Source of the DNA: Lasiodiplodia sp. COLG20
Taxonomy: Eukaryota > Ascomycota > Dothideomycetes > Botryosphaeriales > Botryosphaeriaceae
DNA: 64,000 bases
Reading direction: 5' to 3'
Assembly (NCBI GenBank): GCA_009801085.1
Contig: VNWV01000001.1
Span: 1,860,001 to 1,924,000 of the forward strand
The position numbers and the translations under genes were made by a program. Position 1 is the stretch's first letter. Each line of letters starts with the position of its first letter. Below, piece after piece: positions 21,862-33,593 of the stretch. The notes under the pieces were generated by a model. It did no database searches. It worked only from the letters and a program-made list of their open reading frames with translations, and had not been told where the DNA came from.

Positions 21862-24800
21862 CGGGTGGACGGGGATATTAGATTAAGACGTCGAGGCGGT
21901 GAGGTGAAGTGAGAGACGATGCAACGACGGAATAGATGCAATTAGTTCGCAAGGCTCCCCGACCGGCAGAAAGCGATTCGTATGATTAGCTCAAAGATGG
22001 AAGGAAACCCGAAGCGGAAAGGCGCAGCGGCGTTGGCAGACTGCAGGGTTGATTTCGCCGAGGGCTGAGGCTGAGGAAAAGAAGGATGCAGCGGGGCGGA
22101 GCTCCAACAACCAGGCGGAGTCTGCGGGGAAGTGAGGGAAGAAACGAACAAAAAAATGGAAGAAGTGTTGGTTGGCGAGTGCTGAGTTCTGTTGCAGCGA
22201 CGGCACGCTCGAGTACTTATGTGCGAGAGGTCGCGCGTGTCGCTGGTAATGGGCAGCGGTACGGGTGGGATCCTGGGGTGGGGCCAGTGATTGGCTCAGA
22301 GGCGTCTACACGCGCAGCAGCCCTGGGCGGCGCCAAAGGCAGGTGGGCGGCAGATCGAATAAAGTGACAGGCTGTCGCGCTGTTTCAGGAGGCCCGTGTT
22401 TCAAGCAGCGTAGGCGCGCAGCCAGTCCACAGTCTCCGTTTGCAGAGCTCTCGACCGAGTCTGCCGTGCTGTTTCGCGAATGTGCCCGCTCAGCGCATGC
22501 AAGGTCTCTGCGCGCTGCCGGGCGGACAAAGGGCCGTCCAAGCCAGGAGGTGTGTCGGATGATGGTCGCTGTCGGCCTGTCACTCGGCACTGCTGACTTG
22601 CACTGGGGCTTGGCCGTTGCTGCACGCTGCGGCGCTAGGTCTGCCGGCGTGCGGGCTAGCAGAGGGAGTCGGTCGTCGTAGTGGTGGTGTTGCGGATGGC
22701 ACAGTGCCTGATGAGAGGTACACGTGCGGGCGAGTGGTGAGAGGGCAGAATCAAGTGCTCAGCGTGCAGCTCGCACGCGGCATCGCTGCGTATAAGTCTG
22801 CGCAGGCGCAGGGCGCCGCGCGGGCAGTGGGCTTTGGGTCGCCATCCGTCTCCTTGGTTACGAAGTGTATAGCGTGGTGGTGGGGTCCGAGCAATCCCCA
22901 GCCTCCTCTGATCGGCCGAAAATGCCTTTGAGCGGCGGCCACGTACAGAACTCAAGCGGTAGTGGCTGAGAGAGGGCCCAGCTAGCTCGTGATTGGCGCA
23001 GTGCGGGGCGACAGCCTGTCTGCCCACGCGAGCATTCCCTCGCACCAGCCGATTGAAATTCGGATTCCACCACCCGCCGCATGCGGACAGCACCGTCGTC
23101 CTTGCCTGGCTCCTCCAGAGCCTCGTCCGCGCCGGCTGCTGGCGGGCCGCGGCGCGCGGTGTGGCAGTGCCCAAGACATGCTCTGCCATGACGCAGATCC
23201 TCCCCTCCATTCAGCCAGGCTCAGGGCCTCGAAAAAAGTGGTTCCAGGGCGTTCACAGCGTTCCCCATGCCGATGCGCCTTCGCATGACTTGCCCCCGGC
23301 CGAGCGGCGCCCGTCGCCAGCTCTTTCCACCCTGCACTGCCTGCATGCTTCCGGCCAGTCTGCCTATCTGAGAGCTCTGTAAGCCGCAGCCCTATGCGTC
23401 GCCGTCGGTCGTCGTCGCCACGCACGTAAGGTCGAGCTGCGCCGGGCTGCGACACGAGATGCTGAATCGTTGCCCAGTTGCCACGCCTTGATTCAGCTCG
23501 TTGACCGACACAACTACATCATCGCCGAGACTGCAGAAGCTCATTTCCAGCTGCAAGCCACACCTGTGCACGCAATCGACCGCGTAGCAGCCCGCGCCGC
23601 AATCCCTTCGTGCGTTCCCCCGCCTGCGGCGCAGCCAAAGCCAGTTGGTCGCATGTCCACCGCTCTTCTCCAGAACTCCGTGCGTCAGTCACTCCGCTCC
23701 TCGGGCTCGCGCGCCCGGCCGACTATGGGTCGATGGCAAACACACTGCTTTGTTGAGGACAAGCCACCTCCCAGAATATCGCCAGCGTCGCGCCCGTCGC
23801 TTGGGCCGGCCGCCGCGCGGGAGGCCTAGAATTGCGTGCAGACGGGTGGTGCCTTCCGGGGACCGTTATAGATAGCCGCCCACTGCACCTGCAGGGCAGC
23901 GTTTGGCGCTGCCAGGCGCTTACTCACGCACCTTTCCTCGCTTCTCATTCGTCCGCCGCTCATTGCTGGACTCTAAATCCAGCCATGCGATCTGCTGGCC
24001 GGCTCTTCAATATGCCGCTCCATTCCCCCCTGTGGACTTCTATTCTGGAACGCTTGCTACGCACCCGCGCTTCTAGAATCGCAATCCCGGCGAAACGCGC
24101 TCTGTTCCTGGCCGCCAGCCGCCAGCCGCCAGACGCCTGTCCTGAGGCAGGAAACATCGTTTGAAACAAAGCAGTAGCTCTTCGCTGCGCGCATCCGCCG
24201 GCAACCCGCGTGGTGGGGACCGCGGAATCCAGAAGCGGGCGCAGCATCAGTAAGCGCCCGCATCACCTTTTTATTGATATTTCCGTACCGGACTTTTCCC
24301 TTGCAGAGAGTACCCATGCTTTTTCTTTTTAAGCTTCGGACAGTAGCACGCATTGACGGTCCTGCTGCCCCCGCAAAAAATGCTACTATGCCACCATGAA
24401 ACGGTAACGCCCGCTTTATTTAGCTGACGATGCACAGCAGCCAGCAATGCGGGTTTCCGTCAAGTATTTTTGGGCGGCGCTTCCCCAACCGCACAGTGCG
24501 AATTTTTTTGCGTGTAAGCAGTTCGTCCGAAGCGTTGACAACTGCGAGACTGAGCGTCCCACCGCTTACTTCGAATTGGACCCGCTGGCATCAGACCATG
24601 TTTATCTGGTCTTCACCTACGCCTGTCTATCTTTGACTTTTTTTTACTTCTTGTTTTATCCCTTTCACCACCATGAAGAGTCATGGATGCTCACCGCAAG
24701 TCTTCTAAGAGCACCGACATTGCACATCAGTGGATCAACCTTCCCGTATTGCACGTACGCACGAACCAGTGCTTTATTGATAAACCACAATGTCCCAGAC

Positions 24801-25323
24801 CTTCTATACCACACCGATGAACCCCTCCCAAGTCGACCCTGTCCAACCCGCCGAAAGATAACCAGGCCGCTGTTGGCAAGCCGGCGTGTGAATGCTTGAG
24901 AAGAATGGTTGCAAGTATGAAATACAGGGTTCGCCCTGAGGCGCGGGGTATTTTCATTGTTGAGAAGAGACGCCTAGGACCCCCGCAAAACACCAAGCCA
25001 TGAAACGCCAGACGAGGGTGAAAAAAGAAGAAGAAAAAAGCTGAGAGATATGTCTGGGAAAAATTGTACAGTGAGTGCCTCCCACTACCCCCCAAAAACA
25101 AGAAAGAACTCCACGCCGGACCTCTTTTGAGACCGCCATGCTTCTGGGCCCACAACGCATGTAAGCCACTGTGGTCATCGAAAGCGCGGAGATAGCCGCA
25201 AAAGCCACAAAAAAAAGTCAAAATTCCGCGCCAGAAGAAACCGCATGCAGTTTCTGAAAGAATGACGCCCCCAAGAACGCTGTTGACGCGCATGAAAGTA
25301 CCGCCCTCCTCTTCATATGCTTC
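21862..25323. other. 3.4 kb gene-free region upstream of the cyclin gene
   Basis: GC-rich sequence in which short frames occur in all six phases with no domain, no consistent codon bias and no convincing spliced model. It includes short local repeats such as CGCCAGC units near 24115-24135 and AT-richer sequence from 24250 rightwards. It must contain the cyclin promoter and the terminator of the next gene (25324). A long 5' leader or an ncRNA is possible. Confidence 0.45.
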
Positions 25324-27381
25324 TCAATTCTTTCCTCGCTTGCTCTTAATTCTTTGAAAGAAGCCCCTGACGCTCATTCTCTTCCTCTGCTTGCTTCCAC
25401 TCTCCTCGTCGTATGCTCTTCCAGTTTCCAGAGGGAGTTTCACTTCACTGGTGTATGCGTCTTCATTTCCATTCACATAATACCGAGACTGCGCTGCGGG
25501 AGAGACAGATTGACGCGGCTTCGGCCTTTCTTTCGTGCTCTTGCTCCGTGTAAGATCAAGATCTCGTGCAGGGGCTTCAGTTGCACCATCGCTACGACCA
25601 GAAGTCGAATGATTCGCCTGCAAGTACGTCGGCGGAACTTGTAGGGTTGCTCGCTGCGGCCTCAGATCCCTCTCCTTTGACGCTTGGCGCGGCGTTGGCT
25701 CGTCATCATTGCTGGATGCCAAAGATGAAGCGTATTCTCCCGAGTTCTTGGGAGTGCGGTCTTCGATCATCGGGAGCATGATGTGGGCAGCTTCGGTAAC
25801 GGTGAATCGATGGGGACGGTCGGTATCTTCCTCCGTGTTGATCCTATACATGTCTTGCCCGGCCGATCCTGACATCCCTTTCGGGCCACTGCTGTGTCGT
25901 TTCGGGTTCCTTTTACTGGATGCACGCTGCATGAAGGCGGTTCCGGTGGAGTTTGCGCGACGAGAGCGAGTGCTGCTCGAGGTTTTGGCAGTGGACGGAG
26001 GTGTCGAGTCGGATGCATTGTATTCGCCATTGAGCGCTGCCAGCGCGCTGTTCCGGTGCAACAACATCCTGGAAACGCTCCTCAGGCTGTGGTGTTTTTC
26101 GCTTTGGTTGTCCGGGATGCCAGGAGAGCTGGACCTCGACATGCTGCCATTCATGCTGGCCATGCTGACGGTACGTATAGGTGCACAGGGCATGATTGGT
26201 GAGCCGCACAGGGGTGACGCCGGCACACTGTCCCGATCGCGGCCCGGCTTTTGATAACGGAAGACAGTCGACCATTTCTCTCGAAATGCGACCCAGATGC
26301 CACTGACCAGGATGAATTTCCTCAGAGTTTCATCCGTAGTTAGCAGAGGGCGAGGCTCAGAGCTGTCGGTCAAGCTCTGAGATGCCCCTGCATCGCTGAA
26401 AGTAGGCGAAAGTGGAGAGGTGACATTGGTCTGAGGCGGTATCGAGTACTGATCCCAGACATCAATGCCAGCTTTTGTCATGGTGGCAATAACAGGATGC
26501 CGCCGGCGATCCGGGCTGATGGTGCTGAAGGTGAACTTTCGATCCTCAGCAGCATTATCAAGTTGCGAACCATTGGCAGATTTCCGTTTTCCTTGAGCCT
26601 TGGGTACCCATCTTGCCTTGGACTGCAGGCCGTGCTCGTCGGTAGCGACAAACTCGTAACCGCCGTTCTGCATAAAGGTCGCTTCCCACACAGTGTCATC
26701 GTCCATACAGATCTCCGTCCGCTCGTCCCTGATGTTGAAACAGACAACGCCAATGACCTCACGAGCATCCAGGTCCTCATCGGAATCGCTATGGTCGTCT
26801 GCACCACCGTAGTCCCCAGCCCTCACAACCACCACATCGTCTGGACCCAGCCTGTCCCTATGCTTGAATACTCTACGGAACTTACGTTTCAGCCTGGGGG
26901 CGAAGGTGGTCGAAGGAACGGCCTCGAAAGCCGGCTTTGGCCTCGAGTTCGCCGAGGACTGGTGTAGCTGAAGGAGGACCTTGGGGCGGAGGTGCAACGG
27001 GCCTACACGTGGAGGTGGGTGGGCGAGAGCGTAGTTCGTCTTCGGACGCGCAGGTCGCTTGCGCGAGCGGTCGTCGGTCGAGGTGGTGGTGGTGCTACGA
27101 ATCGAAGGCGGCCGTGACGACGACGCGCTACTCTCGGGAGGTAGGGCGAACATGATGGACTTCCTGGACGAGGCATGCGAGGGTCGGCCGTCGACGCTAA
27201 TGCTTTTCCTGGCGGGGAGCGGGGTGACCTGCGGTCTCTGCTGGCGGACGGTCGAGGAGAGGACGTTCAATGGAGAACGAGGGGGAGGAGAGGTGGGATG
27301 AAGGGGAGAGGGCGTGCGCGGGGCGGAGAACTCGTGGCCATGCTGTGCGGCAGCGTCCGCGGTCAGCATGGACAGGAACAT
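25324..27381 (-). CDS. conserved-looking fungal protein of unknown function, Ser-rich with basic C-terminus
   Basis: One long exon; 685 residues from the ATG at 27381 (context caccATG). The open frame extends upstream only from a non-ATG codon. The N-terminal 130 residues are Ser/Pro-rich. A folded-looking core at about 150-400 contains REVIGVVCFNIRDERTEICMDDDTVWEA, FVATDEHGLQSKARWVPK, FTFSTISPDRRRHPVIATMTK and KFILVSGIWVAFREKWS. I recognise the general style as a Pezizomycotina-wide family, but cannot name a fold or function. After this comes a long Ser/Arg-rich disordered region, and the protein ends in a strongly basic segment (SVRGFFQRIKSKRGKN) that could bind membrane or nucleic acid. 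No signal peptide or membrane segment is visible. Confidence 0.75.
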   Translation of the reverse strand: MFLSMLTADAAAQHGHEFSAPRTPSPLHPTSPPPRSPLNVLSSTVRQQRPQVTPLPARKSISVDGRPSHASSRKSIMFALPPESSASSSRPPSIRSTTTTSTDDRSRKRPARPKTNYALAHPPPRVGPLHLRPKVLLQLHQSSANSRPKPAFEAVPSTTFAPRLKRKFRRVFKHRDRLGPDDVVVVRAGDYGGADDHSDSDEDLDAREVIGVVCFNIRDERTEICMDDDTVWEATFMQNGGYEFVATDEHGLQSKARWVPKAQGKRKSANGSQLDNAAEDRKFTFSTISPDRRRHPVIATMTKAGIDVWDQYSIPPQTNVTSPLSPTFSDAGASQSLTDSSEPRPLLTTDETLRKFILVSGIWVAFREKWSTVFRYQKPGRDRDSVPASPLCGSPIMPCAPIRTVSMASMNGSMSRSSSPGIPDNQSEKHHSLRSVSRMLLHRNSALAALNGEYNASDSTPPSTAKTSSSTRSRRANSTGTAFMQRASSKRNPKRHSSGPKGMSGSAGQDMYRINTEEDTDRPHRFTVTEAAHIMLPMIEDRTPKNSGEYASSLASSNDDEPTPRQASKERDLRPQRATLQVPPTYLQANHSTSGRSDGATEAPARDLDLTRSKSTKERPKPRQSVSPAAQSRYYVNGNEDAYTSEVKLPLETGRAYDEESGSKQRKRMSVRGFFQRIKSKRGKN

Positions 27382-28531
27382 GGTGCTCAGCCAGGTAGAC
27401 GAATAGTCGTGGGGGAAATCATCCCAGTGTTGGCGCGTCCGTCCGATGAGGGCCAAATTGTGGAGTCGGCGTACCGGGCAGGAGGAGCAGGAGTTGCAGA
27501 AGCGACTTTGCGTCCCAGGGAGGCTATGCTAAATCTCGTACTGGAATTTGTTTCGACACAGTCGAGACGGGCGGGGAGCAGCAGTCGACAGCTGCGGCAG
27601 GACTGCAATGACGGCTCGCGCAGATCATGCACGAGGAGCGCAGGGGTCCGGTCGGTTGCGAGGCGTGGGCGCAGGGGTTGCGGTGTCGGCTGAGCCACCC
27701 TACCATGCGTGGCTCGGCGGGTGGAGAGTCGAGAGAAGGCAGCAGGATTGGAGGAGGTGAGGGTGAGGTGGAGGGGCGAGCGGCAAACAGGCGTGCGGAC
27801 GGCGGCCTGCGGAACCAGGCTTTGTGTAGCCTGCCTTTGTACCGCGGAGACGGCGGAAGCGTCTTTCATTGCGGCTTTCGCAGCACTGATGCTTCACTCG
27901 GACTCCAAGTGGTTCCGGTCCGCCTCATCAGCCTGGGCGGCGTAAACTTCACCCTGCGGGAGCCTGCGCGCGCTTGCTTATCCATTCGATTCGGCCACGG
28001 CCTTTCGGAGCTTGCCTTTCCCGCCCGCGCTCAAGGCCCGTCCTGCGGCCCACCGGCCTTTCCAACGGCGGCGCTTCTTGCGAGCGCGCTGTCGGCCGAC
28101 CCGGACAGCGACCACTCCAGCCCGCGCTCCAGCTCCTGCTGCAGCTCCCGGCGGTGAGCTCGCCAGCGTGGTTGTCGCTGCCTGCCAGCCACGACTTGCG
28201 GGCCTGGTGGAGCCGCAGACGCCTCTCGCCGCCAGCGGAGGGATCTGACGCATTGGCTCGATCGGACCACGGAAACGCGGCACCTTGCACTCGCTGCGCA
28301 CGGAGTGTTGCGCCCAAAATATCTGTCCAGGATCCGTCACGTGCGCCGCAGAACAACGCCCCTTCCCCCAGCGAACGTACGCGAAACCGCCGGCGCTGTG
28401 GCTCGCGCTCCCAGGTTGCGCTGCATCGGACCCGCGCCGTCCCGCTCCTCCAAGCTCATCGAAGCTCCCCCTATGACGCCCCTCCGCGTGACGACCAAGT
28501 GCCACCTCCTCCCTGTCCCACCGTCCGGAAA
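27382..28531. other. divergent intergenic region
   Basis: About 1.15 kb between the start codons of the unknown protein gene and the GPI18-like gene. A long + frame (27974 onward) runs into the GPI18 start but its upstream part has no family text, so it is regarded as GC-rich noise. Confidence 0.5.
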
Positions 28532-30138
28532 ATGGCTCGTTCGGACGTTTACAGTCGCCCGCTCGATCGTCCGTTCAGCGTGCTCGTAATCGTTTTCGCG
28601 GCCTGGAAGGCGCTCCTGCTGCTTACGGCCTTCGCCAGCCCCGGCCCTGGCTATGACACGTCGACGACGCTTCTGCTGGGCCAGGATGCTGCTGCCTCCG
28701 CGCTGGTGACCGCTTCAGTGCCGTGGTCTGCGACGCCCGGCGAGCGCCTCGTCAGCAAGCTTGTCCGTTGGGATGCCATTTATTTCACCGCCGCCGCCGA
28801 ACGTGGCTACCAGCACGAGCAGGAGTGGGCTTTCAGCTGGGCCTTCAGCTACCTGATGGCCAACGCCGCCAAGAGTATGCCTGTTCGCTCTCTTTGCCTA
28901 TTCCGTCCGGCAGGATGCTTACTCACTGCTAGTCCTACCTCTTGCGGGTGATCATTTGGCCACGCTTGCCTGGTCTGGCGTTATCCTTTCTAATGTCTCA
29001 CACCTGCTTTCAGTCTTGGTGCTGTACCAGCTGGCTACGCTGCTGTTCCCCGGCCCAACTCTGCGCAAGACCGCGTTTTTGGCTGCCACTCTCCACGTGC
29101 TTTCTCCCGCCGGCCTGTTTCTCAGCGCGCCTTACGGAGAGGCGCTATTCTCGCTGCTGAATTTCTCAGGAATGCTGTGCTACGCCTATGCTCGCGTGCG
29201 GCTCAATGGACATGCTGCATATTTCCTCTGCATGCTTGCTTCAGGACTCTGTTTTGGCCTTGCCACAATGGTGCGCACCAACGGGCTACTTAGTGGCCTC
29301 ATTCTGCTCTATGATGTTTTCCGGTCTCTGCCTAGGCTCCTTGGCCCGAACCGCGCGATTGTTGATATGTTTGTGAGGCTCACCGGCACCATTCTGGCGG
29401 GGTTTATGGTCGCTAGCGGTTTAATCATCCCTCAGTGGGTGGCGTATCAGCAATACTGTACCTTGGTAGGTCTGACACGCATTCGGCTCAACAAACTTCG
29501 GCTCACGCAGACCAGGACCATACGAGGCCGTGGTGTGCAAAGTTACCACCTAGCATTTATACTTGGGTACAAGATCATTATTGGTAGGTTGGTTTCCTTA
29601 TACATATCCTTTCCTAACAACATAAAGGAACGTGGGCTTCTTGCGTTATTGGACGCTATCCAATATTCCGCTATTTCTGCTAGCTGCCCCTACTCTATGG
29701 ATTATGATATGCTCTGCTCTTCGAGTCATTCGTCGGTATGTTTAGAAACTTAAAATATCCTCGCTGCCAGGTTTTCATTTGGCGATTGATCGTTAATTTC
29801 CAAGCAGATTCTCCGTCCGTTCCGGAACGGCCGAGCTGCTCTCGACCGAGCAGGTTTCCCTATCAACTGAAACGCCTCACCTTCTCGTGGCCTTCGCCAT
29901 CCCCCAGCTCGCCCTTGCAATGCTAGCCGCGACAAACTTCCATGTCCAGATCGTCAATCGCATATCATCAGGATACCCTATATGGTATCTTGGGATCGCT
30001 TCTGGTATGGACTACGTGAGCGATCCACTTAAGATTGCTTTCGCGTCAAAGCATACGTGCAAGTCAATTGTTCGATTGATGATGATCTACGCAATCGTGC
30101 AAGGGGCTCTGTTTGCAAGCTTCTTGCCTCCTGCGTGA
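28532..30138 (+). CDS. GPI18: GPI mannosyltransferase II (PIG-V/Gpi18)
   Basis: Five exons: 28532-28874, 28933-29465, 29516-29583, 29628-29735 and 29808-30138, giving 460 residues. Every junction is fixed by family text: KLVRWDAIYFTAAAERGY in exon 1, PEWCS-like RPWCAKLPPSIYTWVQDHYW across exons 3-4, then NVGFLRYWTLSNIPLFLLAAPTLW, and QLALAMLAATNFHVQIVNRISSGYPIWY in exon 5. The RWDAIYF motif in the first luminal loop is the catalytic signature of PIG-V enzymes, which add the second mannose to the GPI core in the ER membrane from dolichol-phosphate-mannose. Multiple hydrophobic helices are visible throughout. Exon 3 is only 68 nt. The enzyme would be required for anchoring wall proteins such as the product at 36444-37355. 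Confidence 0.93.
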
Positions 30139-31418
30139 CCTGGATCCACAGTACTTCGGCTTCCGGAGCATCCGACATGTTTTCCGTCAAGATCCGGCGA
30201 CAAGCGCAGATTGACTCGGCGGCAAGCTCATGCTGGAGGTTTTTATTGTCCGCGCCGTCCGAGGTGCTTACTCACCTCAGAAAATTTGGCGCGCCTGTCC
30301 CTGTTGCAGCATGATATAAGAGGGATCTTCGTCCGCCATGAAGGACGCTACCACGTCAGTCAACGCTATCCACTGGTGCTGCTATAAGTAAGGGAGTGCG
30401 ACTATCTATAAATACGAGCGAGCTCTGCGGGCGTATCAATCCTTTCAGCGAATAGGCTTCCGAAAAGTCTTCCCCGCTGTCCACTAATCAGAGTCCAGGT
30501 CATCTCAGATAAGCGAATGGAGTGCGTTACCACCTGCATACAGCTGCAAGGCACGCATGCAAAGTCTTACCTCAAATTTCTAGATTCGTGCAACAAAGTT
30601 CTGCTTGCCAATGACATCGAATTCACTTGTTGCAGTGTCAAGTTACACACGACTCGTGTTACACCGTTGGATGTCCGCCAGTGTGTTTCGTTTCGGATTC
30701 TGCACGAGAAATTTGCGGGGGGAAAAGGCAGAGATGTAACACAGAAGGATTCTGCCAGGAACCACCTGGCCAAGCCATGCTCAGCAAGGAGGGGACAACG
30801 AGGGCCGGGAACTCTTGAGCTGAACTTTTCCTGTCATGAAGAAGATCACCCCACGCAGCGACCCGCACGTTTCTCTAGTCTGTGGTGACTGCATGGTTTG
30901 GCCATCGTACCACGTAATAAAACACGCTTTGAAAGTTATTACGATAAGATGGCGTCCCGAACGGAATTTCAGGCCCCAATCGCTGGCAGTTCTCGTCAGC
31001 GTTGGTGCCGTAAGGAACCTCTGGTGTCTTCTCTTGGGGTTTATGTGGAGAGAAAGAGTTTCTCAGCACCTCCTCAGCGTTTTGCGACTGGAAAAGGTCC
31101 CGCTAACGCCCTGAGAGCCATGTTCCTCCCATCCCTTCTCAAAGTCGTGGAGATGGACCCTGCAAGGTACGTGATTCCTGTCAGGAGGCTCTACACGCGT
31201 TAGCTTACCATCCAGACCATTGCGGGCAACGCCCAGCAACATAGCTGTCTGTAAATGGAATCATTTGCGCAACATCCTCACTCTGTAAGGTCTGCTCCCG
31301 CTAATGAGACTGTAGGGTCTCTGGGATATAAAATGACTTATGATAGCGGATTCGGAGTCTGGTGGCAGTCTCTCTCTCCAGCTCCTTTCGTTCAACTGAC
31401 AAGCTGTGCTTCGGTGGC
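30139..31418. other. 1.3 kb intergenic region
   Basis: No supported gene. The 123-residue frame at 30517-30888 (+) has scattered Cys but no recognised domain and no good splice partners. The region contains the GPI18 terminator and the promoter of the secreted-protein gene. Confidence 0.45.
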
Positions 31419-32859
31419 ATGATGGTTGCCTCGGTGACTTCCTTGCTATGGTTCGCTCACTTCGCCTTTGGTGCACTTCATGGGAGACAAGTGCGGATGA
31501 AACGGTGCGGAGACGTCGACAATTGTGCCCAGGCTGTCACCGGGACCAGTGCCTATTCCATCGTCTCGGATGTGCGACCTTCGGACTGTTCTAGTTTCAT
31601 GACCGACACCATCACTATGGGCGGCGTGGTGTGAGTTGAATGCACAATCCAACCTGTTCCACGGCTAAGTTAAAGAGGACTTTGACAACAACCATCACAT
31701 CATCTCCAAATGCCAGCGTCGCTCTCGACAAGAGGCAGGATGAGCTTCCCGGAAAGTCTGTACCATGGTACGCGTGGCCATGTGACGTCGAGAGGTACGC
31801 GGAAGTATGCTCTTGTGCCGGTTTCCCGCCAGCCACAATAACAGAGAAAGCGATGGTGAAGTTGATACGTCCAAAGCGAGGCATATCATGCTGGGCTAAT
31901 TACTGCAGCAGACTACCACCAAGACTGTCACTGTTACTCCCCTGCATGGGAACAGTAGTAATTTCCACATCCCAGCTTCTAGAATGTCGGCATCCACAAT
32001 CACTCCATCCCTAATCCGGCCCAACTCCTCAACATCATCCTTTCCATGGACCAAACACGCCACTAGCCAGCATTCTAATAGAAAGACCACCACCGACGGG
32101 CAGCGTTCCAGTACCTTCAACTCCTCTAGTTCGGCGTCTACGACTTCCATCAAATTCACGTTGGTTACACTATCATGGGGCGACTCTGAGACTTCGACCT
32201 CGTCACGGAAATCAGCGGCCCGGATAAGGACCTCTACATTGAATGTCACCACAACGACGGCTACAGTGACGTGTACAGCGGTCGATGGTCGAACAATCTG
32301 TCCCACGTCGACTCCGGTGAGGCAGACGTGCGCCCCGCCAACGCCAGACCTTTGTCCCGATGCAGGAAGCGGGTGCGTGAATCTCCAAACAGATGCGAAA
32401 AATTGTGGCAAATGCGGGCACAAAGTATGTTTCTTGCTCAATAAATCCTCGTCGAAAATACTAACCTGGTATCAGTGTTCCAGCGGAGCGTGCCAGAACG
32501 GGGTGTGCAGCACCGCTAGTTGCACGGGGTCGTCATGTGGGAAGTTCAGCTCCTGCTTGGAAGGCGATAGTACGTGTATCTGCGGCAGTGCGGTTGACGG
32601 AACTGGCTTTTGCCTCGATGGAAATATTGCATGCGGGGGCCTGCGTGGCTGCGACTCCAACTCAGATTGTTCGACCGGCGAAATCTGCGCAGTGGGTACC
32701 TGTTGTGATCGGAATGTATGCATCAAGAGCGACACGTGCGAAAACACCAGCGGCTCCGCGAAGGGGATTTTCATGTCTAGACTGACTGGGAAGGAGGCAA
32801 CGGTTGGTGGAAACTTTATGGATTACCTGGAGCAGCCGCATGTGGCACTAGATGCTTGA
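31419..32859 (+). CDS. secreted Cys-rich, Ser/Thr-rich protein (Stig1-like Cys pattern)
   Basis: Proposed exons: 31419-31630, 31678-31855, 31909-32424 and 32476-32859, giving 429 residues. The model starts MMVASVTSLLWFAHFAFGALHG, a clear signal peptide, so the product should be secreted or wall-bound. The middle is Thr/Ser-rich (TLTTTITSS, TKTVTVTP, SSSSASTTS) and likely O-glycosylated. The C-terminal third is Cys-rich, with spacing such as NCGKCGHK-CSSGACQNGVC and EICAVGTCC, as in fungal extracellular proteins with repeated CxxG..C knots. The intron at 32425-32475 removes a 17-codon insertion that would break this pattern. The second intron uses a weak donor (GTGAAG), and the last exon's end is uncertain because no membrane or GPI signal is visible. 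It could be an effector-like or adhesive protein. Confidence 0.65.
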
Positions 32860-33593
32860 GCTCATCGCAGACGGTCCTTGTTGTCTAATTGAGGATGTTG
32901 CCTAGTCTATAGGGAGTCAGTACATTTTCAATATTGTTGATCGTCACGGCGGAGAAAAATCGGTGGATGTCATTCTGAGCAACATGTCTCAAAAAGTCCA
33001 AATGATGCTTGACCGGAGTAGCTAAACTGCCCATGATCTCGTCTCACTTTAAGAAGCCGGCACTCATATAGGAAAACTATACAGTGATGCCTTGCAAAAC
33101 ATAAGTCTGCCAGTCCAATACATATGATGGTCCCGCTGAGCTGCCGAGAACGTCATGGAACACTTGTGCGTGTTTTAAACCAGCGCCTACCTACTATCAA
33201 CTCAACTGGATAGATACACTTGTCTGCTTCGCAATCACGACACGTCTACTTTTGCTTTCTTTTCGTAACAGTCTGGTTTATCGACTTCTGGTACCTGTAG
33301 AGCTTAGGCAATCCCGAGCATCTCTCACCACATCTCACTTCTATAGCATGTACTGCAGACGGAAGGCAATCGATATATAGCAGAAATAAAATGTCAAACC
33401 CGAAAAACCAGTAGTTTTGCAAAGCTACTTTGGAAGCGGCGGGGCGTAGTCTTGGCACACGCAACTGGTCGAAGCTCCGAGAAGCCGCGGCCTTCCAGAA
33501 CAAACGCAGAAGCAACAATTTCTCAACACCCAGCCGCGAGCTTCCTGGCCCGATAATGCTCGATCCTGCATACACCACCTTCTACCCGGCCTG
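32860..33593. other. intergenic region
   Basis: About 730 bp between two + strand genes. It is AT-rich, with no supported frame. It should hold a terminator and the promoter of the BRAP2-like gene. Confidence 0.5.

Noticed and set aside
23470..24899. Frames 23470-23829, 23832-24164 and 24447-24899 as genes
   Set aside because: Short, overlapping frames on both strands with no motif and no convincing splice partners.
27974..28531. N-terminal extension of GPI18 from 27974
   Set aside because: The frame is open, but its text is Arg/Pro/Ser noise; the ATG at 28532 gives the normal PIG-V start.
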